Part shown: positions 56,378-64,000 of the stretch, in pieces
How the letters are laid out: every line of letters starts with the position of its first letter
How positions within the stretch are numbered: position 1 is the stretch's first letter
Source of the DNA: Psychroflexus torquis ATCC 700755
GTDB taxonomy: Bacteria > Bacteroidota > Bacteroidia > Flavobacteriales > Flavobacteriaceae
Direction: 5' to 3'
Length of the DNA: 64,000 bases
Assembly: GCF_000153485.2 (NCBI RefSeq)
Contig: NC_018721.1
Coordinates: forward strand, 3,720,001-3,784,000
Made by a program: the position numbers and the translations under genes
Notes under the pieces: generated by a model
Database searches by the model: none
Told to the model about the DNA's origin: nothing
What the model saw: only the letters and a program-made list of their open reading frames with translations

Positions 56378-56615
56378 CTTTAGAAATGCATACTGGCTAT
56401 AATCTAATTAAAAAAAGGATGTCCTACAATTTAAACTGCTTTCCCTCTTTATGTAAGCCATTATATACTTAAATAAATACCTTCTCATAATTTATGACCA
56501 GAAATAGCCATTATTTGATATGCTGGTATTCAAGGGTAATAAGCATTGGTAAAAAACTTCTTGTTGGTCTCATCAGTTATTAAATCACCTATATTAAAAG
56601 ACTTTAATTTGATAG
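56378..56615. other. island right margin, no gene seen
   Basis: AT-rich sequence with no open frame of note, between the zinc-finger gene and the right junction repeat. Confidence 0.4.
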
Positions 56616-56789
56616 TAGATCGTGATGGGTCGTTGGGCTAAACTCTCCTTAGGGCCTTAAATTTAAAACTCTATTTTTAGGATATTTTAAAGAATACCCA
56701 TAGCTCAAAGTGGTTTTTTCGTTGGGCTGTAGTTGTACTTTCCAGGTTATATATCCAGTTTTAGAATCGTATTCTGCTTTGCTATAGTT
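56616..56789 (+). repeat. right copy of the comM/DUF4139 junction repeat
   Basis: Begins with a 26-bp relic of the comM 3' end (TAGATCGTGATGGGT, then a TAA-equivalent stop) directly before the stop of the DUF4139 gene. It aligns without gaps to 14872-15045. The gene part belongs to the intact DUF4139 gene, so this is the ancestral side for that gene. Confidence 0.9.
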
Positions 56790-58487
56790 TACATCTTCAA
56801 CCTCTATGGACTCATTTCTAGAAATAGGCACACGTTCTTGAATAAGAATATCAACCATTGAATTTTTAGTGTTTTTGACTTCAATTTGATAAGCTTTTTC
56901 GATAATTCTAGTGTTGCCAAAGAAAGTCTGAGAAGTCTTTTTTCTAGGAAGTGTGCGTTCCAATACAATCTTTTCATCGGCACCTAAGGAGATACTTAGG
57001 TTATCCTCTAAAAATCCAAGGTTTAAACTCGTAGTACCAAGATAGCTATTCGCAAAATATAAGTTGGCAGTCCCCTCTATCAAGTCAAGGTCTTGCCAGT
57101 CTTTTAATTGAGCGATCAAAAATACAGAAGATGACAATTCTGGGGCGGAGTAGTATTCGTAAGTAGTTTCGAGCTCGTGTTCATTGAGTTGAAACTGCTT
57201 ATCATCAAAACTCGAAACTAAACTGATGGGTTGAGGAAGTTGAAACTCAACAGAAGTTTGTTGTTGTATAGCTTGAGCAACCTCTTGGACAGCGCCAGTT
57301 AACTCTTTTCTTTTTGATGTACTATAACCAATAACAACTACTTCGTCTAAACTCGCGGAATCTGTCTCAAGATTGATGTTAATATTACTGTTATAAACAG
57401 GAATACTGACTCTTTCAAAGCCTACATATGTATAAATAATTGTTTGCGAGTTTCCAACATCGATAGAGTAGTTCCCATCAAAATCCGTTTGAGTGCCATT
57501 ATTCCCAACCATCACATTTACACCTGGTAAAGGTTGACCTTGTTGGTCAAACACTTTTCCCCGAACACTTTTTACGCTAGGATTATACCTTAAATTTCGA
57601 TAGTTATGAGATCGTTTTTTTTGTTGAACTGGGGAATTATAATCTAAATAATAAGGCTCTAATTCTGGTTTGACAGTGTTGCTGTTTGGTTTTGCAGTGG
57701 ATAGCTTTAAGTTGATATTTTTCCAATCCTCCCCGCTGTTCTGGTAAACCTTTGCTTTATAGGTAAGAGTGATGTTTTCATCAATATCTTCAGCTTTGAG
57801 GTCATAGGACGCATGCCAACCTGCATCAAAAATAAAGTAACTCAAAGAGAGAGTTCTGTTTCCACTATTTTCAGCTTTTAGTTCAACCCTTATCTTGCCT
57901 CTGTTAATTCGGTTTTTACTTTCTAGTTTATTGATTTCATTAGTGAGTTTTAAAATGTCTTCGTTATGTTCTTTAAGAAGGAGTTGTTGGTCATAAATAG
58001 AATTGGAAATAGATTCAATCTGTGAGGAGTAGTACTCTTTGTAGGCTTTTATTTTTTCAACGTTCAATTCATTTTCGCCACCATCAAGGCTTTGATTATT
58101 CTCTAGAAGCGCTATAGATTTTTCTAAGGATTTTATTTTATTGCCCGTGTAAACTTTCTTCTTTTCAATATTTTTAAGCTGATTCCTCAATTTATCTAAA
58201 GCTATGGAGGACTCCTTTTTATTTAAAAAGTCAGTTTCGAAAGCGATAAAATTCAAATTGATATTTTCAAGACCATTAACGATGATACTGGATTCATCGA
58301 TATTCGGCGATAAGTTGTCGAAGATTAACGTAGTAATACCTTGATTTAAGCTGACCTTTTTTTCTGAAGTCACTTGGGCGCCAGAATTATAAACTATCGC
58401 AGAAACGACCTTAGAATTTACAGTTTGGGTTTGTGAGTAAAGTTGAAAATTTAGAACTAAAACTAGGAGAATTAAAATAGACCTCAT
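56649..58487 (-). CDS. DUF4139/MuiA-like protein with an inserted CarboxypepD_reg-type domain
   Basis: A 612-residue secreted protein with signal peptide LILLVLVLNFQLYSQ. The N-terminal DUF4140 region is followed by a coiled coil (about 90-195) and DUF4139 (from about 205: SLSYFIFDAGWHASYDLKAE). A carboxypeptidase-regulatory-like beta domain interrupts DUF4139 at about 306-385 (VRGKVFDQQGQPLPGVNVMV), ending in a TonB-plug-like DEVVVIGY. Related proteins are called mucoidy inhibitor A family; the cellular role is unknown. Its 3' end is duplicated at 14898-15045. Confidence 0.82.
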   Translation of the reverse strand: MRSILILLVLVLNFQLYSQTQTVNSKVVSAIVYNSGAQVTSEKKVSLNQGITTLIFDNLSPNIDESSIIVNGLENINLNFIAFETDFLNKKESSIALDKLRNQLKNIEKKKVYTGNKIKSLEKSIALLENNQSLDGGENELNVEKIKAYKEYYSSQIESISNSIYDQQLLLKEHNEDILKLTNEINKLESKNRINRGKIRVELKAENSGNRTLSLSYFIFDAGWHASYDLKAEDIDENITLTYKAKVYQNSGEDWKNINLKLSTAKPNSNTVKPELEPYYLDYNSPVQQKKRSHNYRNLRYNPSVKSVRGKVFDQQGQPLPGVNVMVGNNGTQTDFDGNYSIDVGNSQTIIYTYVGFERVSIPVYNSNININLETDSASLDEVVVIGYSTSKRKELTGAVQEVAQAIQQQTSVEFQLPQPISLVSSFDDKQFQLNEHELETTYEYYSAPELSSSVFLIAQLKDWQDLDLIEGTANLYFANSYLGTTSLNLGFLEDNLSISLGADEKIVLERTLPRKKTSQTFFGNTRIIEKAYQIEVKNTKNSMVDILIQERVPISRNESIEVEDVNYSKAEYDSKTGYITWKVQLQPNEKTTLSYGYSLKYPKNRVLNLRP

Positions 58488-58563
58488 ATAAATTGATTTT
58501 ATACAGGAAAAATACTTAAAATTGTTTTGAACTCAGCATAACTTTTATAAATTTCGAATAAAA

Positions 58564-59301
58564 TTGACAACTATAAATCTAAATTGTGACTTAGGCGAAG
58601 GAGGAAAGTACGATGCGCTATTAATGCCGTTTCTATCTTCTTGTAATATTGCTTGTGGTGGACATTATGGAACTGTCGAGACTGTAAGAAAAGCTGTTGA
58701 GCTTGCAAAACAGTATCATGTTCAAGTTGGGGCACATCCTTCTTATCCGGACCTAGAAAATTTTGGTCGTCAATCTATAATACTTCCCTCTAAAGACCTT
58801 AAGGAGAGTCTTCACCATCAAATCGATTTGGTAGAAGACGCTTGTCAGTTATATGAGGTCAACTTACATCACATAAAACCTCATGGGGCTTTGTATAATG
58901 ATATGAGGAAAAGTCCAGTACTGGCAAATTTAGTGTTAGAAGTTATTCAGGAAAGAAATAAGGATTTGGTCTTGTTCAGCCCACCTAGAGTAAATTTTCA
59001 AAATGATAGTCCACATTCGATCCCTATTTGGATTGAAGGTTTTGCAGATCGAGCCTATCAAAATGATTTAAGTTTGGTTCCAAGAACCCAAAAAAATGCT
59101 GTTCTACACGATCCAGATCTCATTTTTAAAACTGTTTTCAAAATGATAAAACATCAAAAAGTGAAATCAATTTTAGGTGAAGAAATCGATCAAAAATTTG
59201 ATACTATTTGCGTGCATAGCGATACTCCAAATGCCTATGAAATTTTGAAGACATTGACCTCTCAATTATCTAAAAATGGAATTAAAATAGATAGAACATG
59301 A
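58564..59301 (+). CDS. pxpA: 5-oxoprolinase subunit PxpA (LamB/YcsF family)
   Basis: A 245-residue protein with the family start INLNCDLGEG, SCNIACGGHYG, VGAHPSYPDLENFGRQ and HHIKPHGALYND. It supplies the catalytic part of the bacterial ATP-dependent 5-oxoprolinase, which turns pyroglutamate into glutamate. The only start in place is TTG 58564; no ATG is available near the conserved N-terminus. It overlaps pxpB by 4 bp. Confidence 0.9.
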   Translation: MTTINLNCDLGEGGKYDALLMPFLSSCNIACGGHYGTVETVRKAVELAKQYHVQVGAHPSYPDLENFGRQSIILPSKDLKESLHHQIDLVEDACQLYEVNLHHIKPHGALYNDMRKSPVLANLVLEVIQERNKDLVLFSPPRVNFQNDSPHSIPIWIEGFADRAYQNDLSLVPRTQKNAVLHDPDLIFKTVFKMIKHQKVKSILGEEIDQKFDTICVHSDTPNAYEILKTLTSQLSKNGIKIDRT

Positions 59302-60008
59302 TGAATGAATCTGCGCGTATTTTTCAGCTTAGTGAGCGTTCAATTTTGATAGAATTTAACCGGGATATCACTAAGAATCTTCTATATTTTTTATTGAATT
59401 TAAAAGAAAATATCTTTTTAAATAAAAGTGAACACATACTTCAAGTTACAAACACGTATAATTCATTGTTGGTTATTTATAAATTCACAATAAATAATTT
59501 CCACAGTGAAAAAAACAATTATTTTGAACTTATTTCCAACGTGTCTACAACGAATATACCCAAGTCTCCAACCAGAAAAATACCAGTGTGTTACGAGTTG
59601 GATTTTGGTTTAGATTTAGAAGAAGTTTCTGAAAAAACTGGCCTATCCATTTCAGAAATTATCAAGCGTCATATGCATCCCATTTACACGGTATATTTCA
59701 TCGGGTTTTTACCTGGTTTTCCTTATCTGGGGGGTATGGATTCTTCCTTGTTTTGCAGGCGAAAATCCAATCCTAGGTCTGAGATAAATTCGGGTGCAGT
59801 TGGAATTGCTGGATCTCAAACTGGAATTTACCCTTCAAGCTCTCCAGGAGGTTGGCAAATTATAGGAAGAACACCGCTGTCTTTATTTGATAGTCATAAA
59901 ACGGACACCCCGTGTGTTTTAAGTCCAGGAGATTCTCTCCAATTTGAATCAATTACCAAGGAAGAATTTGATAACCTTCAATCTCATCCTTCTGATATAA
60001 AACTATAA
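59298..60008 (+). CDS. pxpB: 5-oxoprolinase subunit PxpB (KipI family)
   Basis: A 236-residue protein with the cyclophilin-like KipI blocks IPVCYELDFGLDLEEV, YFIGFLPGFPYLGG, AGSQTGIYPSSSPGGWQIIG and RTPLSLF. It forms the PxpB-PxpC complex that activates 5-oxoproline with ATP for PxpA. Its start overlaps pxpA (ATGA), and pxpC begins 3 bp after its stop. The N-terminal 90 residues are less conserved than usual. Confidence 0.9.
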   Translation: MMNESARIFQLSERSILIEFNRDITKNLLYFLLNLKENIFLNKSEHILQVTNTYNSLLVIYKFTINNFHSEKNNYFELISNVSTTNIPKSPTRKIPVCYELDFGLDLEEVSEKTGLSISEIIKRHMHPIYTVYFIGFLPGFPYLGGMDSSLFCRRKSNPRSEINSGAVGIAGSQTGIYPSSSPGGWQIIGRTPLSLFDSHKTDTPCVLSPGDSLQFESITKEEFDNLQSHPSDIKL

Positions 60009-60010
60009 CA

Positions 60011-60871
60011 ATGAGCATTTATATTCATAAAGCAGGATTGTATTCTTCTCTTCAAGATAAGGGAAGGTTTGTGGGGATGACTTATGGGATTCCAATTTCT
60101 GGAGCGATGGATCAAAATCTTTATCATTTTACAAACACTATACTGGAAAATCCTGCTGATTCATCCTCTATGGAGTTTTATCAACAAGGTTTAGAACTCG
60201 AGTTCACTTCGCCAACATTTATGTGCATAGGCGCTTTGGGAGGCGATTTCAAACTCAATGATAAACCGGTGGAACCTTTCGAAATCTTAAAGATCAAAAA
60301 AGGAGACCTCCTTAAGATTAAACAACTAACTAGGGGAAATTGGGGATATATTGCTGTGAAAGGCGGCTTTGAGTCTGAAAGCCCCTTTAACAGTCAAAGC
60401 TTTTATGAACCCATAACGAAGCGGCAATTTGAAAATGATGATGTCTTAATTTATGAGGCTTTCGATGGAGAAAGTGGTGGGGAGTCATCTGTATTTGACA
60501 TGAGTTATTATGGGGAGAGTGAACTAGAGGTGTTTGAAGGTCCTGAATTTTATAAGCTAAGTCAAACCTTAGACTACCAATTAAAACATGCTGAGTTTTC
60601 TTTGTCTACATCTTTAAACCGGATGGCTTATCAAATCCAAGAGCGTTTGGTAAATGACTTGGAGGAAATCATCACGGGTCCTGTGCTGCCAGGAACTGTT
60701 CAGTTTACGCCTGCAGGGAAAATGATAGTATTGATGAGAGATGCACAAGTGACAGGTGGTTACCCACGAATCCTTCAATTTTCTGAAAAGTCCATAAATC
60801 AGTTGTCACAAATGCGAGTCAAATCAAAATTCACCTTTAAGCTTAACGGAATAAATTCAGAAAAGATTTGA
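60011..60871 (+). CDS. pxpC: 5-oxoprolinase subunit PxpC (biotin-dependent carboxyltransferase-like)
   Basis: A 286-residue protein with GLYSSLQDKGRFVGMTYGIP, SGAMD, GALGGDF and GPVLPGTVQFTPAGKMIVLM, RDAQVTGGYPRI, the conserved order of KipA/PxpC. It completes the pxpABC operon. Its 3' end overlaps the convergent aldehyde dehydrogenase gene by 29 bp. Confidence 0.9.
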   Translation: MSIYIHKAGLYSSLQDKGRFVGMTYGIPISGAMDQNLYHFTNTILENPADSSSMEFYQQGLELEFTSPTFMCIGALGGDFKLNDKPVEPFEILKIKKGDLLKIKQLTRGNWGYIAVKGGFESESPFNSQSFYEPITKRQFENDDVLIYEAFDGESGGESSVFDMSYYGESELEVFEGPEFYKLSQTLDYQLKHAEFSLSTSLNRMAYQIQERLVNDLEEIITGPVLPGTVQFTPAGKMIVLMRDAQVTGGYPRILQFSEKSINQLSQMRVKSKFTFKLNGINSEKI

Positions 60872-62225
60872 AAGAATCCAGTCGCTTATAAGGGGGGTAT
60901 TTTAAAGGGATATCCAGCCAATTTTTACGATGAACAATAGGTTTTTGGCGTGTAAAAGTATCAAAAGACGCCCTGCCATGGTAGTTGCCAACTCCACTAG
61001 CTCCTACACCTCCAAATGGAAGTTTGTCGTTTACAAAATGAACAATAGTGTCATTGATGACTCCTCCTCCAAAATCGAAGCTTTCATTAACTTGATTGGT
61101 GAAAGAACTGTTTTCGCTAAACACATAAAGAGACAAAGGCTTGTCGAAGCTATTGATAGTTACTTCCAAATCCTTAAAATTGGTAAAGCTATACAGCGGC
61201 AAAATAGGACCAAAAATTTCCTCTTTCATCAGTGGAGAGTCAAAATCTGGAGAATCCACTAGCGTAGGAGAAATAAAATTAGTTTCTGCATTAGAAATCC
61301 CGCCATAGATTACTTTTTGATCGTTTAGAAACCCATCTAATCTTTCAAAGTGAGAAGCATGGATAAGTCTCGCATAGTCTGAAGACGCTTTAGAAGAATC
61401 TCCATAAAAGTCTTTAAGGGTTTCCACTAACTTCTGTTGAAATTTTTCTCTGATGTCTGAATGAATAAGCAGATAATCTGGAGCGATGCAAGTTTGACCA
61501 GCATTCAAAAACTTTCCCCAGCAAATTCGTTTGGCAGCACTATCCAGATTTGCAGAAGCATCTACGATACAGGGATTTTTGCCTCCTAATTCCAGAGTGT
61601 GTGGCGTCATATGTTTTGCGATCTGTTGCGAAACAATTTTTCCTACAGGGACACTTCCTGTAAAAAAGACATAATCCCATTTTTGATCTAATAAAATTTG
61701 AGCTGTCTCTACGGCGCCTTGGATAACTATAGCTTGAGAATCTTCAAATACTTCACTGATTATTTTCTCTAAGATATCTGCGGTATATGGGGCATGTTCA
61801 GAAGGTTTTAAAACTACTGTATTTCCGCAAGCAATGGCTCCAATAACTGGTGTAATAGCTAACTGAAAGGGGTAATTCCAAGGGGCTATTACTAGGATTT
61901 TTCCCCAAGGAACGTAATAGATTTTATCACTAGAGGGGAAGTTTAGCCAAGCAGAGGAAATTGATTTTGGTTTGGACCACTTTTTAATTTTTTTGATAAA
62001 GAGGTTTAATTCTTTGTAAGCCACATAAAGTTCGGTAGTTAAAACTTCAAACTCTGGCTTTTGGAAATCTTTATAAAGAGCATCTACAATATCCTGTTCA
62101 TGAGATTTAATACTAGCTTTTAGTTTTTCTAGAGTTTCTATTCTCTGAGATATAGATTTCGATTTTTCAGTCTTTAAAAATTTATCCTGATCGTTCATCA
62201 AACTTTTGATTTGATCGTCCTTCAT
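60843..62225 (-). CDS. aldehyde dehydrogenase, class 3-like
   Basis: A 460-residue NAD(P)-dependent aldehyde dehydrogenase. Landmarks are APWNYPFQLAITPVIGAIAC, the cofactor loop FTGSVPVGKIV, Glu212 in LELGGKNP and the catalytic Cys246 in NAGQTCIAPDY. The short length and lack of a long N-terminal extension fit the class 3 group that oxidises fatty or aromatic aldehydes. A hydrophobic-basic C-terminal tail (DIPLKYPPYKRLDSFKSFLN) may associate with membranes. Convergent with pxpC. Confidence 0.9.
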   Translation of the reverse strand: MKDDQIKSLMNDQDKFLKTEKSKSISQRIETLEKLKASIKSHEQDIVDALYKDFQKPEFEVLTTELYVAYKELNLFIKKIKKWSKPKSISSAWLNFPSSDKIYYVPWGKILVIAPWNYPFQLAITPVIGAIACGNTVVLKPSEHAPYTADILEKIISEVFEDSQAIVIQGAVETAQILLDQKWDYVFFTGSVPVGKIVSQQIAKHMTPHTLELGGKNPCIVDASANLDSAAKRICWGKFLNAGQTCIAPDYLLIHSDIREKFQQKLVETLKDFYGDSSKASSDYARLIHASHFERLDGFLNDQKVIYGGISNAETNFISPTLVDSPDFDSPLMKEEIFGPILPLYSFTNFKDLEVTINSFDKPLSLYVFSENSSFTNQVNESFDFGGGVINDTIVHFVNDKLPFGGVGASGVGNYHGRASFDTFTRQKPIVHRKNWLDIPLKYPPYKRLDSFKSFLNLFR

Positions 62226-62324
62226 AATTGCATTTTTTTAAATTTAAGCTTTAGTATGAAATAAAATTCAACCTTAAAGAGTTATTTATGTTTTAAAGAT
62301 GACGTTATTTACACAATTAATCAA

Positions 62325-64000
62325 ATGAATAAAATGAACTTGACCATCAAGCTAAACCTAATTTTTTTAGTTGTTTTTTTAATAAGTATTAAAGCAATTG
62401 CTCAAAGAGATACGATTAATACCGATAAGTTGATTATCGTAAAGCAATACTCTCCTACGGTTAATGATGCCTTTAAAATCAAACAAAAACCAAGCGAAAA
62501 GGATTCTATAAAACAGGTGCGTAGAGAGTTGTCTTATTCATTTATCGACGTTCCAGTAGCTTCTACGTTTACCCCTGCTAAAGGAACAGCCTCGGGAGTA
62601 CGAATGTCTCCTCCAGACAAGCTCTTTGAAAACTATTCAAGATTTGGAGTAGGAAATTTCTCAACTATTCTAGCCGATTTTTATAGTAATTTCGATATCA
62701 ATCGAGACCGTAATTTAGATATTGCCTTTAATCATTTATCCTCCCAAGGAGGTATAGATGGTGTTGTACTGGATGATGATTTTTCAAATACCAATGTGAG
62801 ATTAGATCTCACATCACAAGATCGATATTTCGATTGGAATGCAGGCTTTGATATAAACCGAAGGGAAGTTAATTATTACGGATTGGGATCAGAGCAAGTA
62901 GATGCTCTAACTCAAGACCAACTTAACGCTATAGATTCCAAACAAACCTATACCAAATTAGAAGCTTTTGGAGGAATTCGTTTTACAGATCTTGTTTTAA
63001 AAGAAGCAGAGTTAACCGTCTATAATTTTACAGATAATTTTAGCAGTTCAGAACAAGTGTTAACTATTCAACCTGTAGTAGAAATTCCCTTGAGGACTCA
63101 GAAGTTATCAATTAAAGGTGATTTTAAGTTTTTGAATGGCTCTTTTGAAGAGAATTTGATAGGGGAGGAGAGCTTGGATTATCGACAATTCCAAGCAGAA
63201 ATTAATCCTTTTATGAAGTTCAATATTCAGAATGTAAATTTGAAGTTAGGCGCTAAAGCTGTCTATTTTAGTGATTTTGAAAATAGCGAAAATAAAGTTT
63301 TCTTTTATCCAGATATAAAAGCTGAGTTTAATCTCAACCAAGAAAGTATAAACGTATTTTTAGGAGCGAACGGTGGTTTAGAGCAAAATACTTTCGAAAA
63401 TTTATCTCAACAAAATCCATTTTTATCTCCTACTCAATTCATAAGACCTAGTAATAATCAATACAATGCTTATGCAGGGTTTACAACTAAATTATTGGAA
63501 AACCTGTCTTTATCTTCTCAGGTGAATTATTCTAGTACAAACAACTTTGCTTTTTTTATAGCAAATCCAGAAATTGATTATGCCATTGAACAATCTAAAA
63601 GAGGCTTTGATTATCAAAATTCCTTTGGTGTAGTCTACAATGATTTAAAGACCTTCGGAATTTCTGCTGACTTAGCTTATCAAATTGATAGTGATTTTAA
63701 TGTAGGTTTCTTTGGGAAATATTCAGATTTCTCAACTGGAGATGAACAACCAGCCTGGAACCTTCCAGAAATTGAGTTAAGGGCTTATGCAGATTTTGAA
63801 TTTACCAAAAATTGGAACTTCTCAGCAGCATTATTCTATATTGGAGAACGAACCGATGCTCAAGGAAAAATTTCGATAAATTCCAATTCAATTCCAATTT
63901 CAGGTGGCCAGATTAATACTACAGAAGTAGATGGCTATTTAGACCTTAATGCATCCTTGGAGTATAAGATCAATCCTAGACTTGCAGTGTTTGTCAATGG
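62325..64000 (+). CDS. outer-membrane beta-barrel protein (TonB-receptor-like), truncated by the window end
   Basis: An open frame from ATG 62325 runs past the window end (over 555 codons). It has a signal peptide (MNLTIKLNLIFLVVFLISIK, then AIAQ). Many alternating beta strands follow (for example GVGNFSTILADFYSNFDIN and RYFDWNAGFDINRREVNYYG), as in Bacteroidota outer-membrane barrels often labelled TonB-dependent receptor. A short region with YSPTVNDAFKIKQKPSEKDS precedes the barrel, with no full plug domain visible. ATG 62334 is an alternative start. Confidence 0.7.
   Translation, partial: MNKMNLTIKLNLIFLVVFLISIKAIAQRDTINTDKLIIVKQYSPTVNDAFKIKQKPSEKDSIKQVRRELSYSFIDVPVASTFTPAKGTASGVRMSPPDKLFENYSRFGVGNFSTILADFYSNFDINRDRNLDIAFNHLSSQGGIDGVVLDDDFSNTNVRLDLTSQDRYFDWNAGFDINRREVNYYGLGSEQVDALTQDQLNAIDSKQTYTKLEAFGGIRFTDLVLKEAELTVYNFTDNFSSSEQVLTIQPVVEIPLRTQKLSIKGDFKFLNGSFEENLIGEESLDYRQFQAEINPFMKFNIQNVNLKLGAKAVYFSDFENSENKVFFYPDIKAEFNLNQESINVFLGANGGLEQNTFENLSQQNPFLSPTQFIRPSNNQYNAYAGFTTKLLENLSLSSQVNYSSTNNFAFFIANPEIDYAIEQSKRGFDYQNSFGVVYNDLKTFGISADLAYQIDSDFNVGFFGKYSDFSTGDEQPAWNLPEIELRAYADFEFTKNWNFSAALFYIGERTDAQGKISINSNSIPISGGQINTTEVDGYLDLNASLEYKINPRLAVFVN

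Noticed and set aside
14872..56789. Phage or ICE with tRNA attachment site
   Set aside because: No tRNA gene at either boundary, no phage structural, relaxase or conjugation genes, and the flanking duplication is gene-junction sequence far longer than a typical att core.

Overview
The window looks like a chromosome segment from a marine-type member of the Flavobacteriaceae (Bacteroidota). Supporting signs are the AT-rich sequence, genes without Shine-Dalgarno leaders, Bacteroidota-style -7 boxes, Sus-like alpha-glucan enzymes (GH97, GH13, GH65), type IX secretion C-terminal sorting domains, a DUF6029 beta-barrel and Omp28-type proteins. A Psychroflexus-like genome would fit, but the genus cannot be proven from sequence alone.

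Left core (1-14897): a co-directional starch/maltose unit (pgmB, GH65 maltose phosphorylase, GH97 alpha-glucosidase, two GH13 enzymes) runs into glycolysis (pfkA, gapA, a BadF-type sugar kinase, pgi). Together they convert extracellular alpha-glucans to glucose and glucose-1-phosphate and on into central metabolism. comM follows. Right core (56649-64000): a DUF4139/MuiA-like protein, pxpABC (5-oxoprolinase), an aldehyde dehydrogenase and the start of an outer-membrane beta-barrel gene.

Middle (about 15046-56615): a mosaic island. It is bounded by two ungapped, about 90% identical 174-bp copies of the comM/DUF4139 junction, so those two convergent genes were once neighbours. The island is best read as an integron-like cassette array. 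A Xer-like tyrosine recombinase (54739-55878) lies on the minus strand next to an attI-like site. Minus-strand cassettes follow in the same direction, separated by 120-190 bp imperfect inverted repeats that resemble attC sites. Cassettes carry XRE-ImmA/IrrE + PIN, HipBA, RhuM-like + Fic/Doc, a PD-(D/E)XK nuclease with an unknown partner, an FRG-domain protein, a serine hydrolase and several unknown membrane or secreted proteins.

The attC-like sites are themselves invaded. One full group IIC-like intron (with RT) and three ORF-less relatives sit at the same position in four different attC-like sites, and an IS110-family element sits in the core of another. Two internally deleted copies of the integrase module fused to an IS91-like transposase tail are dispersed as 1.15-kb direct repeats. 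There is also a MITE family of about 185 bp, a chimeric IS110/IS91 remnant in three copies, and many short TCCCGAT..ATCGGGA palindromes.

Inside the island lies a 10-kb block of host-like genes (37293-47269: DUF6029 barrel, TlpA-like protein, Omp28 proteins, DsbD). Its ends are chimeric joints of broken genes: adenylate cyclase/M1 peptidase at the left end, and CoA-transferase/tilS just before dsbD. This indicates past illegitimate or repeat-mediated rearrangement.
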